In this document: positions 51,066 through 59,765 of the stretch, in pieces
How positions within the stretch are numbered: the stretch's first letter is position 1
Layout of the letters: every line of letters begins with the position of its first letter
Assembly: GCF_004343585.1 (NCBI RefSeq)
Contig: NZ_SLYW01000009.1
Coordinates: 114,065 to 178,064 of the forward strand
Direction of reading: 5' to 3'
Source of the DNA: Neorhizobium sp. JUb45
Lineage (GTDB): Bacteria; Pseudomonadota; Alphaproteobacteria; Rhizobiales; Rhizobiaceae
DNA: 64,000 nt
Translations under genes and position numbers: made by a program
The notes under the pieces: generated by a model
The model's input: only the letters and a program-made list of their open reading frames with translations
The model's database searches: none
What the model was told of the DNA's origin: nothing

Positions 51066-51707
51066 ATGAAACTATATATCTATGAGCACTGCCCGTTTTG
51101 CGTGAAGTCACGGGCGATATTCGGACTCAAGAAGCGGTCCTTTGAAGCCTTGTTCATGCTGAACGACGACGTGGCAACCCCAAAAAGACTGGTAGGCAAA
51201 AAAGTAGCGCCCATCTTTGAGCGCGATGGTAGGCACATGGCCGAGAGCATGGATATCGTTGCAGAAGTTGACGCTCTTGATGGGCCGGTTTTGACTGGCG
51301 TTACCAACCCACTGTTAGCGGACTGGATCAACCATAGTACGTCCACAGTTTACGCGTTGGCGATACCGCAATGGGCCGAAGCGGATTTCCCCGAATTTGC
51401 AACGACTGACGCGCGCGCGTACTTCAAGACCAACAAAGAGAAAGCAATCGGTCCGTTCAAGGACCGGCTGGCAGAAAGTGGGCGCCTCATTGCAGCGATG
51501 AACGCCAGTCTCGAAGACTTGGCTCCGATGGTAAAGGCAGCGGATGCAGTAAATGGTGATTTATCGACTGATGATATCCATCTATTCGCACACCTCAGAT
51601 CGCTCTCCATCGTTCGGGGCCTCGCTTATCCAAAAGCGGTTGAAGAGTACCGCATGAGAATGTCGGTCAATATGGGCATCGATCTTCACGATAGGATCGC
51701 ATCTTAA
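51066..51707 (+). CDS. grxB: glutaredoxin 2
   Basis: A 213-residue GST-fold glutaredoxin. The N-terminal thioredoxin domain has the redox site CPFC at 9-12 (YIYEHCPFCVKSRAIFGLK), LNDDVATPKRLVG and MAESMDIVAEVDALDG. The all-helical C-terminal domain ends near DDIHLFAHLRSLSIVRGLAY. Layout and length follow E. coli GrxB (215 residues). It reduces disulphides and glutathionylated proteins. Stand-alone gene with no clear operon partner; this family is commoner in gammaproteobacteria, so transfer is possible. Confidence 0.92.
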   Translation: MKLYIYEHCPFCVKSRAIFGLKKRSFEALFMLNDDVATPKRLVGKKVAPIFERDGRHMAESMDIVAEVDALDGPVLTGVTNPLLADWINHSTSTVYALAIPQWAEADFPEFATTDARAYFKTNKEKAIGPFKDRLAESGRLIAAMNASLEDLAPMVKAADAVNGDLSTDDIHLFAHLRSLSIVRGLAYPKAVEEYRMRMSVNMGIDLHDRIAS

Positions 51708-51940
51708 CGAGAATCTTGTGAATGGATTATCGAACGCTGACAGCGACTTTTCCGGCTGCCTCTCTATAACCAATTGGCGCGAACCTAGGAACCAAGCCGA
51801 GGTTCGCGCCGAAGGGATCCGGCTACGCCGTTGATCGCCCAGGTGAGGTGTGAGACAAACCGACGTGTTGTAGCAGGAACGGAACTAAGTATTGTTGCCC
51901 AGCCGACTGTAACCGCCGGCGGTTCCTCGGACGATTGCTG

Positions 51941-52249
51941 TCACGGGCACCACGTCGCTTGGAAATGCGCAGAGCGATCGTCGAAGCGCGTCAGAAATGC
52001 CTGAGTATCCAAGGGCACAACAGCTTTGGTGCAGTCTTCGCCAGCGAATGCAACGATCGTCTCCATCGAATCCCAAAAGGTGATTTCGACAAACTCGACT
52101 TCGTTGGTCTCAAGCGTGCGACGCATGAAATATGATCCCTTATAACCGTCGATCCGATGAAGCGCCGGCAGAGTTTCAGTGGTCAACAGTCTCTCATAAG
52201 CATCGGCGGTTTCGGGTTTTGCCCAACCGCGCCAAACGCGACCTATCAT
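51941..52249 (-). CDS. small ABM-fold (antibiotic biosynthesis monooxygenase-like) protein
   Basis: A 102-residue protein from ATG 52249, with AAAGGA seven bases upstream. IGRVWRGWAKPETADAYERL and HRIDGYKGSYFMRRTL, then EFVEITFWDSMETIVAFAGE, follow the ferredoxin-like dimeric alpha/beta barrel (ABM) pattern. Function is unknown; such proteins can be monooxygenases, isomerases or heme binders. It lies 29 bp after the ABC ATPase gene on the same strand and is probably the last gene of that operon. Confidence 0.75.
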   Translation of the reverse strand: MIGRVWRGWAKPETADAYERLLTTETLPALHRIDGYKGSYFMRRTLETNEVEFVEITFWDSMETIVAFAGEDCTKAVVPLDTQAFLTRFDDRSAHFQATWCP

Positions 52250-52278
52250 GTTCAGTTCCTTTCGTTGTGGGGAAGTAG

Positions 52279-53328
52279 TCAATCCGCAAGGAGCGATAGC
52301 CGGTCTGCGGATATGGAAAGTTTGACGCTATCGCCGGCTTCTAACAGGTGGTCGGGGGACGCCAGGCATCTGACGGTTTGCCCCCCGAGATCTACAATGT
52401 ACCGAACCCGTGAACCGAGGAAAATGCGAGTGAGAACAGTGCCCGAGAGGCCAGTTTTCTCTTCCGCAGGCAGCACTTGAATGTCCTCCTGGCGAACCAT
52501 GACTGTGCGTGGACCTGGTGCCTTGTAGGATCCAGCCAAAGTGATGACTTGGCCGCCGGCGAGGCGGGCGGTTCCTACACCGTTGTCGATGTCCAGTTGG
52601 ACTCGCAGAAGGTTTGTCGAACCCATGAACGACGCCGCAAATCGCGTACGCGGTCGGGCATAAAGCTCGGAGGGAGTACCCTGCTGTTCAATGTTGCCAG
52701 TGTTTAGGAGAACAACCCGGTCCGAGAGGCTGAGCGCCTCCTCCTGATCATGGGTGACGAAGATGGTGGTCAGGCCCGTTTGCCGATGCAACTGAATCAG
52801 CTCTTCCTGCATGCTTTCGCGCAGCCTTGCATCAAGGTTGGACAAGGGCTCGTCAAGGAGAAGGACCTGCGGCTGTGAGACTACCGCCCGGGCGATGGCA
52901 ACGCGCTGTTGTTGCCCGCCGGACAGCTCTTTCGGGCGACGTTCCGTCAGATGCGACAATTGAACGAGATCCAGGACCGCGCGCGCACGCTCAAGCTGTT
53001 GATTGCGCGAGCCAAGCCCTCGCATGCGCAGGGGGAACAAGACATTCTGGAGTACGGTCAGGTGCGGAAACAATGCGTAGGACTGGAAAACCATCGCGAT
53101 GTCGCGCCGTTCCGGCGGCAATAGTGTCGAATCTCGGCCGCCGATGAAGATTGAGCCAGAACTCGCTGTTTCGAGGCCTGCAACCATACGCAGCAATGTC
53201 GTCTTGCCGCAGCCGCTGGGGCCTAAGAGACTGACGAACTCACCCTTGTGGATTGTCAGCGAGATGCCCTTGATGACATCGGTGTTGTTAAACGTCTTGG
53301 TGACGTTGTCGAGAATGACTGCGGTCAT
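52279..53328 (-). CDS. ABC transporter ATPase, PotA/spermidine-putrescine type
   Basis: A 349-residue ATPase: Walker A GPSGCGKTTL (~36-45), Q-loop VFQSYALFPHLTV, signature LSGGQQQRV (~137), Walker B VLLLDEPLSNLD (~157) and switch His in FVTHDQEEAL. The C-terminal TOBE region (residues ~270-345) is typical of PotA/CysA-like importers. It energises the two permeases directly upstream in the same operon. Confidence 0.95.
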   Translation of the reverse strand: MTAVILDNVTKTFNNTDVIKGISLTIHKGEFVSLLGPSGCGKTTLLRMVAGLETASSGSIFIGGRDSTLLPPERRDIAMVFQSYALFPHLTVLQNVLFPLRMRGLGSRNQQLERARAVLDLVQLSHLTERRPKELSGGQQQRVAIARAVVSQPQVLLLDEPLSNLDARLRESMQEELIQLHRQTGLTTIFVTHDQEEALSLSDRVVLLNTGNIEQQGTPSELYARPRTRFAASFMGSTNLLRVQLDIDNGVGTARLAGGQVITLAGSYKAPGPRTVMVRQEDIQVLPAEEKTGLSGTVLTRIFLGSRVRYIVDLGGQTVRCLASPDHLLEAGDSVKLSISADRLSLLAD

Positions 53329-53331
53329 GGT

Positions 53332-54132
53332 CTAGCCCGCTACGCGCTGGATGCCGAAAAGGCGATCGATTACGAAAATCATGATGACGGTCAGGAGGAT
53401 CATCATGGTGGATGCGGCCGCGATCGAAGGGTCTGGGCTGAATTCGAGCTGGGTATAGATCTGAATAGGAAGCGTCATGATTTCTGGTGACCGAAGGAAG
53501 AGTGATAGGATCGCCTCGTCGAAGGAGATGTTGAAGGCGAAAAAAGCGCCTGCAGCGATGCCCTGCATGGCTTGTGGAAGGATGACGTGGAAGATCGCTT
53601 TCCATGGTCCGGCACCGAGCGTGCGGCCTGCCTCTTCTAGGAATTTGTCCGATGTTGACAGCACTGCGAGCGTCGTCCGGATCACGTAGGGAACAGCGAT
53701 GACGGTATGGCCGATCCAGAGCGTGACAAGAGACGTCCCCCCCATATAGGCGCTCCAAGCAATCAGTAGTCCGAGAGCGAATACGATGGTCGGCAATACC
53801 AGTGGCGCGAGAAAAAATGCTGCAATGATGCCTGCACCGGGTAGCCGTGCGCGGTGGATCACGATCGCCATAGCAGAACCGATCAGCGTCGCTGTAACCG
53901 TCACCAGCACTGCCAGCTTCAGACTTGTCAAAGCGGCTTCAAGATAGATCGGCGAACTGACGATTGTCTCATACCACCGGAGGCTCAAACCCTGCGGCGG
54001 GAAGGTGACGTAGTCGCCGGCAGTGAAGGAGACGCCTGCCACGACGACAAGCGGACCAAGCACAAATAGAACGATCGCTGTGACGTAGACAATGGCGAAG
54101 ATCTTTACGAAGGATGGAATACCCTTAACCAT
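53332..54132 (-). CDS. ABC transporter permease, PotC type
   Basis: A 266-residue permease with about six helices. It begins MVKGIPSFVKIFAIVYVT and contains the EAA loop EEAGRTLGAGPWKAIFHVIL (~183-202). ATG 54132 overlaps the stop of the PotB-type gene and is preceded by GAGGAAA; a longer frame starting at 54156 would lie inside that gene. Inner-membrane component of the importer. Confidence 0.93.
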   Translation of the reverse strand: MVKGIPSFVKIFAIVYVTAIVLFVLGPLVVVAGVSFTAGDYVTFPPQGLSLRWYETIVSSPIYLEAALTSLKLAVLVTVTATLIGSAMAIVIHRARLPGAGIIAAFFLAPLVLPTIVFALGLLIAWSAYMGGTSLVTLWIGHTVIAVPYVIRTTLAVLSTSDKFLEEAGRTLGAGPWKAIFHVILPQAMQGIAAGAFFAFNISFDEAILSLFLRSPEIMTLPIQIYTQLEFSPDPSIAAASTMMILLTVIMIFVIDRLFGIQRVAG

Positions 54133-54949
54133 TTGCTTTCCTCGATAGTCGAGCATAGGGGATCATCAGGAGCAGCACGCCGGCTAGGAGAACGATCGAT
54201 TGTGCTGCGGCGAAGTGCCAGTCGAGCGTTTTGGTGGCCGTCTCATAGATCGCGCTCGCCAGGACCGGAAGACGTGCGCCACCCAGCAGCGTCGGTGTGA
54301 TGAAATAGCTGGCTGACAGTGTGAACACCAAAAGCGAACCGGCAATGACGCCCGGCATGGCAAGGGGCAGTACCACGAGACGCATGGACTGCAAGTAGCT
54401 GCAGCCCATCACCCGGGCGGCCTCCTCCAGCCTCAGGTCGACCTTGCTGATTACGCCCAGGATAGACAGAACCATGAAAGGAAACAGGACCTGAATCATC
54501 CCGATGACGATCGCAGTCTCGGTTTGCATCAGGGTGAAGTTCCGGTTTGCCAGACCCAGCGCGTTCATCAGCTGCGGCACAAGACCGCCGCGGCCAAGTA
54601 TGACCATCCATCCGAATGTTCGTACCACGACGCTTGTCATGAGCGGCAATGTGATTGCGATCAGAAGCCAGAGTCGTAGTTTGGGCCCTCCGCGCGCCAT
54701 GATATAGGCGAGCGGAAAGCCGGCGGCAAAGCAAATCGCTGTAATGACCAGAGAGAGCTTTACCGTCCTCCAGCCGATCGCAACATAAAAGGGATCCGTC
54801 AGGAACCGTGTCAGGTGCATAAGCGTAAAATTGCGATCAGCATCCTGTACTCCTAGAAGCAATATTCCTGAGACAGGCATGACGAACGCTACGAGCAGCA
54901 GCAATATGCCGGGGGCTGCAATAGCCAGATCGTGTCGCAAGAGGTGCAT
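54125..54949 (-). CDS. ABC transporter permease, PotB type
   Basis: A 274-residue permease starting MHLLRHDLAIAAPGILLLLV. Its EAA loop LEEAARVMGCSYLQSMRLVV (~178-197) and about six transmembrane helices place it with PotB-like proteins. AAGGGAT precedes the start. It lies 24 bp after the binding-protein gene and overlaps the PotC-type gene. Confidence 0.93.
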   Translation of the reverse strand: MHLLRHDLAIAAPGILLLLVAFVMPVSGILLLGVQDADRNFTLMHLTRFLTDPFYVAIGWRTVKLSLVITAICFAAGFPLAYIMARGGPKLRLWLLIAITLPLMTSVVVRTFGWMVILGRGGLVPQLMNALGLANRNFTLMQTETAIVIGMIQVLFPFMVLSILGVISKVDLRLEEAARVMGCSYLQSMRLVVLPLAMPGVIAGSLLVFTLSASYFITPTLLGGARLPVLASAIYETATKTLDWHFAAAQSIVLLAGVLLLMIPYARLSRKANG

Positions 54950-54973
54950 GAGGATCCCTTTCTATCGACGAGC

Positions 54974-56002
54974 TTAATGCGCGATGAGTTTCTTCCAGTC
55001 TTCGACCAGCTTGTTGCGCATGCCATCAACAGTCGCCGGGTCGAAGCGTACCAGAGAGTTTACCGCTTCGCCGTGGACGACCTCCGCTGCGACCTCAGCG
55101 TCGAGGACCGTCTTCGTGTTGGTTGGCGAATAGCGCATCTCCTTCGCAAACGCGGCCTGCACCTCTGGAGAAAGCGAATAATCGATCAGTTTCTTTGCCA
55201 AAGCGCTGTTGGGTCGGTTTGCGACGAGGTTCGAAGTAAAGAATACGGCCGGCATGCCTTCTTGGGGTGCCACAAACTTCACAGGCTGACCGCTTTGTCG
55301 AATGACATAGGCGTAATCCTGAGAGAAGGGCGCTAGCCAAGCATCGTTCTGGGCGAAATTCTGCTGTACCTCAGGCGAAGACGTGATGATGACGGAGCGA
55401 TCGAGCAGCTCACCAACCTTGGCCAGGCCAGGCTGTGTCATATCGAGTGAACCGCCCCACACTTGGTTCATCATGAGCATCCCGAGCAGGCCGTAGGAAT
55501 TGGACAGATCGGTCAGAACGAGATGGTCCTCGTACTTCTGATCCCAGAGATCCTTCCAGGAAGACGGAGCGGCAGGAGCAGTCTTCTCATTATAGAGAAG
55601 ACCGATTGCGGTCACGAGGCTGACCGGCCCCTCGCCGCGGGCGAGACCCTGCGTTGCGAAAGGATAAAGGTTGGCTGCATTAGAGAGTTCATCCGCCTTG
55701 ATCGGCGCGAGCAGCCCTTCCTTGGCGGCGACGACTTCCTGCCCGCCGGAGAACTGGACGATATCATATTGCGGGGCGTTTTTCTGAGCGCGGAGCTGTG
55801 CCAGCATATCCGCAGAGTAAACTGTTACGACCTGAATTTTGACGTTGTTGGCTTTTTCGAAAGGCTCGAAAATCAGCTGCTTCTGGAGCTTCTCATATGT
55901 CCCGCCCCAGGAGTTCACGACCAACGTTTCCTGCGCCAGGGCGCCGGAGTTCAAGGCTGCTGTGCTGGCGATAAGTGTCGCCACGAAAGTGCAAAGTCGC
56001 AT
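54974..56002 (-). CDS. ABC transporter solute-binding protein, PotD/Fe-type (family 1)
   Basis: A 342-residue periplasmic protein. The Sec signal (LCTFVATLIASTAALNSGAL) is cleaved near AQE (~24). The mature protein begins TLVVNSWGGTYEKLQKQLIF, typical of extracellular binding proteins for polyamines, opines or other cationic amino compounds. YDIVQFSGGQEVVAAKEGLL and SWKDLWDQKYEDHLVLTD are standard family blocks. Ligand not deducible. Confidence 0.92.
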   Translation of the reverse strand: MRLCTFVATLIASTAALNSGALAQETLVVNSWGGTYEKLQKQLIFEPFEKANNVKIQVVTVYSADMLAQLRAQKNAPQYDIVQFSGGQEVVAAKEGLLAPIKADELSNAANLYPFATQGLARGEGPVSLVTAIGLLYNEKTAPAAPSSWKDLWDQKYEDHLVLTDLSNSYGLLGMLMMNQVWGGSLDMTQPGLAKVGELLDRSVIITSSPEVQQNFAQNDAWLAPFSQDYAYVIRQSGQPVKFVAPQEGMPAVFFTSNLVANRPNSALAKKLIDYSLSPEVQAAFAKEMRYSPTNTKTVLDAEVAAEVVHGEAVNSLVRFDPATVDGMRNKLVEDWKKLIAH

Positions 56003-56092
56003 GCTTAGTTCCCTTTTTTCATTGGTTCATTGGAGAAATAGCAAGAGCGGTTCATTGCACCTGCCGAATATCGGCAGGTGCAGTGGGCCTCA

Positions 56093-56770
56093 TCAGACGT
56101 TCATCGGTGAGTCGGCGAGGAGGGTGAGCGCCGCAGGTGTAAGTACCTGCTTCACGAAGCGTTCTTGATGTGGCTTGAAGAAGTCCCACAGTGCTCGCAG
56201 TTCGGTAAGCGGGTTTTCTTTCCAGTCAATGCGCAGATCCACCAGCGGCCACGAGTTGCGATCGGCAATCAAGAGAGCGGACGACATTATGGGCTTGGTT
56301 TCGCCGCCGGCAATCAGACCGGCGTCTAGCGCGAGAAGGAGACGCTCTGCGAAAGGGGTTTCCAAGTTTGCTTCATAGGCTTCGACCATGCGGCGAGGCA
56401 CGTCCGTATTGGCGATGAAGTTGCCGGTCGCGACGCACTGGAAGCCAGTGTGACCAGCGTTAATGCATTCGATCTCTGGTCCGTTGAAAAACGCAGTCCG
56501 GCCTTCACGGTCGACGGCTGCAAATTGACGCTCTTCGGGAAAGTCGTTGCTGGCAGCTAGCAGGTTAACGACCTCCTGAGCTGACAGGCCCTTCGAAAGC
56601 AGATCGATGCCGATTGGACCCTGACGCGTGTCTGTACGATGCTGGGTCGTGACCGCGCCGACGCCAGCCTTTACCCACGGGCATCGATTACCAACTGCAA
56701 CTGCCGATGTCGCGATGGCGATTCCAAACATACCAGTGGCCGGGTCGCGGGCTGCGATTGAAAATGTCAT
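56093..56770 (-). CDS. DUF1028 family protein (Ntn-hydrolase-like)
   Basis: A 225-residue cytosolic protein. It starts MTFSIAARDPATGMFGIAIA, then GNRCPWVKAGVGAVTTQHRT, the conserved DUF1028 opening, with DREGRTAFFNGPEIECINAG and GFQCVATGNFIAN later. The fold is of the Ntn-hydrolase group; activity is unproven, and amide or peptide hydrolysis is often suggested. It is the first gene of the operon, directly under the LacI operator at 56799, followed after 90 bp by the binding protein. Confidence 0.88.
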   Translation of the reverse strand: MTFSIAARDPATGMFGIAIATSAVAVGNRCPWVKAGVGAVTTQHRTDTRQGPIGIDLLSKGLSAQEVVNLLAASNDFPEERQFAAVDREGRTAFFNGPEIECINAGHTGFQCVATGNFIANTDVPRRMVEAYEANLETPFAERLLLALDAGLIAGGETKPIMSSALLIADRNSWPLVDLRIDWKENPLTELRALWDFFKPHQERFVKQVLTPAALTLLADSPMNV

Positions 56771-56798
56771 TGTTCACTCCTTTTTTGCAAGACCGAGT

Positions 56799-56816
56799 TA
56801 TTTTACCGGTAAAATA
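56799..56816. promoter_or_regulatory. LacI-type operator (18-bp perfect palindrome)
   Basis: TATTTTACCGGTAAAATA is fully symmetric with the central CG of LacI-family operators. It lies 28 bp before the DUF1028 start and 109 bp before the divergent LacI gene, so binding would block the DUF1028-ABC operon promoter. Confidence 0.8.
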
Positions 56817-56925
56817 CGTTGAATCGTGCTAACGTCAACAGGTATTGTCTAAATATTATTCGTGCCTACAATGTGGGCAGGTTGGCGACGCGCATGTCGA
56901 GGATATGTGCATTCGAGGGCACTAA

Positions 56926-57951
56926 ATGACTAAAAAAATGGCTTCAAAAAAGGCGGCAGTTGTTGGCATCAGAGACGTCGCTCGAGAGGCAGGCGTATCC
57001 ACCATGACCGTAACAAACGCGTTCAAGTACCCAGACAAAGTTGTAGCGGAGACGCGCAACCGCGTCATCGAAGTAGCGCAGCGGCTAAACTACGTTCCTA
57101 ACCTCGTTGCCGCCAATTTTTCCTCAGGCAAAACAAAAGTTGTCGCAGCAATCACTCCGTCAATCCAGAACTCCAACTTTGCCGGCATGATAATGGGGCT
57201 TGAGCATGAACTGGAAAAAAACGGATATCACCTGATCGTATCGGTGGTTGAAGCGCCTTCTCGCGAGTACGATGCTGTTATGGCCGTGATCGGTCGGCGC
57301 GTTGATGGCATTGTGCTGACTGGCGTGGATAGGGACGACAGAACCCGAAGTATATTGGCGCAATCGGGTATACCAATTGTCGAGACGTGGAACCTGTCCG
57401 GACCGTTTGTCGACGTCGGCGTAGGTTTCTCAACGCAAACTGCTGCGCGAGAAGCGACCCAAATCATGGTCGACAAAGGGCTCCGGAATATTGGTGTTGC
57501 GGGTTACGACACTCAAGGTAACAAGCGCTTCCAGGAGCGTCTCGATGGATTTGTGGAAGCATTGACGTCGGCGGGGCTCAGGACGGATCTGGTCGCGACG
57601 GTGCCGGGCTGGTCCGGTTTCGCCGGCGGCAGGGAGGCGCTCGAGCGTCTGCAGGCTATCGAGCGGAATCTGGAGGGCGTCTTCTGTTTTACAGACGTTC
57701 TTGCTGCAGGAGTAATGTTCGAATGCATGCGAAAAGGAATTAGGGTACCCCAAGACCTTGCAGTCGTGGGGTACGGTGACTACGAAATCGCTGCAGAACT
57801 GCCGCCTGGCCTTACAACAGTCCACACGCCGGGTGACCTGATTGGTGAGCACGCAGCGCGAATGATCATCGCGAGATGCCGTGGGGAGGCGCAATCTGAA
57901 AAGATTGTTGATGTCGGCTACAACATAATCGTCCGCGGCAGCACTGGCTGA
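56926..57951 (+). CDS. LacI-family transcriptional regulator
   Basis: A 341-residue protein with HTH VGIRDVAREAGVSTMTVTNA (residues ~13-32), hinge LNYVPNLVAANFSS and the GntR-like (gluconate-type LacI) effector domain, e.g. VDGIVLTGVDRDDRTR and GVFCFTDVLAAGVMFECM. GAGGG lies nine bases before ATG. It is divergent from the DUF1028/ABC operon and almost certainly its regulator. The N-terminus is unusually lysine-rich (TKKMASKKAA). Confidence 0.93.
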   Translation: MTKKMASKKAAVVGIRDVAREAGVSTMTVTNAFKYPDKVVAETRNRVIEVAQRLNYVPNLVAANFSSGKTKVVAAITPSIQNSNFAGMIMGLEHELEKNGYHLIVSVVEAPSREYDAVMAVIGRRVDGIVLTGVDRDDRTRSILAQSGIPIVETWNLSGPFVDVGVGFSTQTAAREATQIMVDKGLRNIGVAGYDTQGNKRFQERLDGFVEALTSAGLRTDLVATVPGWSGFAGGREALERLQAIERNLEGVFCFTDVLAAGVMFECMRKGIRVPQDLAVVGYGDYEIAAELPPGLTTVHTPGDLIGEHAARMIIARCRGEAQSEKIVDVGYNIIVRGSTG

Positions 57952-57974
57952 TCCGTGATTTGACGATGTTGAGT

Positions 57975-58169
57975 TCAGCAGATGAGGCGGTACCATTGCT
58001 CGACATAGGCGAGCATTTGTGCCGCGGTCTGCTCGCTCTCTGTACACAAAGCGATGAGTTTTTTCGAGGCTTCTAAGGCGACATCGTCGCCAAGGCTAAG
58101 TTGATGATTTCGGCAAAAGTCATTCAGTACGCTACGAATGGTGCGCAGCGAGTCAACATACGCTTTCAT
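57975..58169 (-). CDS. small hypothetical protein downstream of the efflux pump genes
   Basis: A 64-residue, mainly helical soluble protein (SVLNDFCRNHQLSLGDDVAL, then EASKKLIALCTESEQTAAQM). It starts 22 bp after the stop of the DHA2 transporter gene on the same strand, so it may belong to that operon. No family is recognised and the ribosome-binding site is weak (GGATTTAG). Confidence 0.45.
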   Translation of the reverse strand: MKAYVDSLRTIRSVLNDFCRNHQLSLGDDVALEASKKLIALCTESEQTAAQMLAYVEQWYRLIC

Positions 58170-58191
58170 TATCTAAATCCGATCTCGACTC

Positions 58192-59760
58192 TTAAGCTGA
58201 CAAAGGTCCGCGGGGTGCGCGCTGGACGAAAGCCATGACGACAAGCGCTCCCAAGGAGCAGAAAAATGTCAACCAGAACGCATCTATCAAAGACAGGACG
58301 CTTGCTTGCCTCTGAACAAGCTGACTTATGATTGAAGTTGCTCTGGGCTGCGAGTTGGTCATCCCTGCTGCCGCCAGACTGTGTCTAACAGTGGATATCG
58401 CGCTCGCTACATTTTGTGAGCTGCCCTCTACGTTTAGGCCCAAAAGATAGGAATGCAATTGCTCCTGCTTGCGCAGATAGGTCGTCATAAGTGCTTGGGC
58501 CACTTCCTGTCCTAGTAAACGCAGAACCTGAATATAAGCCCCAACGGCGATCGCTTTCTTTGGATCCCCATGCGCGATGGAGACGACAATGACAGGAAGG
58601 AAAGTCAGTATGTGACCAGCGCCCTGCAGAACGAACATCGTGCGAAACGAGTCGCCGTTCCACTGCGAAGTGAGGCTTGTCCCGATAATCGCGGATACTG
58701 CGAAGCAGGATAATCCGATCATGAGAACGATGCGTCCGTCTATCCGATGCATGGCCCAGATCGCAAATGGGCACATGATAACCAAAGGGATGCAGACCCA
58801 TTGAATGAGTGTTGTCCCAATTTGCTCCGGGCGTAGCTGTGTAACGGTCGTCAAGTAATTGGTCGTCAGCATCGTGTTCGACAAAGCTGCCATCATGTAA
58901 AACATACCGACGGTCAGCATCAAAACGAGATTACGCCCCCCTATCGCTCCTATGCTCGCCCAAGGCCGTTCCGCCAGTTTCTCGTTGATGAGGAAGGCGA
59001 CAAAGAGCGTCATGCCTGCCAGCAAAGTTGAGACGACGAAACCATTCTCAAACCAATCCAATCGATTTCCCTGATCGACCGCGACGAAGACCATTGTGAT
59101 GCTTGTGCCGAAGAGGATCATCCCGCCCCAGTCTGCGTGATGAAGCAGGTCGCGGTTGACCTCCTCTCGCGGCGCTCCAAAAAACGCGAGCATGCCCATG
59201 ACTGGCGCAAGTGCCACATCCTGCCAGTAAAGAAATTGCCATCCGAGGTGCTGAACGTAAAAATCCAGTAATGCGGTTCCCGAGTTTTGCGTAAACGCAG
59301 TCCGGAATGCATAGAGAGCAATAGCGGTCACCCACCATTTAATTGGCAGATTCCTGAAAATGATCATGAGCGTCGCAGGTACAAAGAGTCCGAGAAGCGC
59401 GCCATGGACAACATGCAAAGCAAACAACACGTCGAATGTGTGGGTGAACGGGATGATTGCTGAAACGAAAGCGTAGAGAAGGGCAGGAACAACCATGATC
59501 CGCCTGACGCCAAATGCTGCAGCAAGCCAAGGAACAGCCGGTGCCAAAAGGATTTGCGGTGCTGTCGCAAACGTGCTTAGCCACGCGCCTTCATCCACGC
59601 TGAGCCCAAATATACCGCGAAGGTCGGCCAGTCCGATCCCAAATAACCGACTATGAAAGCCGACCATGAACGGGCCGAGCAAGACAGCACACACCGCTAG
59701 ATATGGATGATGCGTCCGCTTCCCCAGCATGGAAAATGGCAATCGAAGGAGTTCGCCCAT
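58192..59760 (-). CDS. DHA2-type MFS multidrug transporter (EmrB-like)
   Basis: A 522-residue inner-membrane protein with about 14 helices. Family landmarks are DLRGIFGLSVDEGAWLSTFA (~45), the motif-A-like GVRRIMVVPALLY (~85), and the C-terminal stretch SLIDAFWLTFFCSLGALVVM. It works as the proton-driven pump with the HlyD-type adaptor encoded 5 bp upstream, plus an outer-membrane channel not found here. Probable role is export of toxic or aromatic compounds. Confidence 0.92.
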   Translation of the reverse strand: MGELLRLPFSMLGKRTHHPYLAVCAVLLGPFMVGFHSRLFGIGLADLRGIFGLSVDEGAWLSTFATAPQILLAPAVPWLAAAFGVRRIMVVPALLYAFVSAIIPFTHTFDVLFALHVVHGALLGLFVPATLMIIFRNLPIKWWVTAIALYAFRTAFTQNSGTALLDFYVQHLGWQFLYWQDVALAPVMGMLAFFGAPREEVNRDLLHHADWGGMILFGTSITMVFVAVDQGNRLDWFENGFVVSTLLAGMTLFVAFLINEKLAERPWASIGAIGGRNLVLMLTVGMFYMMAALSNTMLTTNYLTTVTQLRPEQIGTTLIQWVCIPLVIMCPFAIWAMHRIDGRIVLMIGLSCFAVSAIIGTSLTSQWNGDSFRTMFVLQGAGHILTFLPVIVVSIAHGDPKKAIAVGAYIQVLRLLGQEVAQALMTTYLRKQEQLHSYLLGLNVEGSSQNVASAISTVRHSLAAAGMTNSQPRATSIISQLVQRQASVLSLIDAFWLTFFCSLGALVVMAFVQRAPRGPLSA

Positions 59761-59765
59761 CGCAG

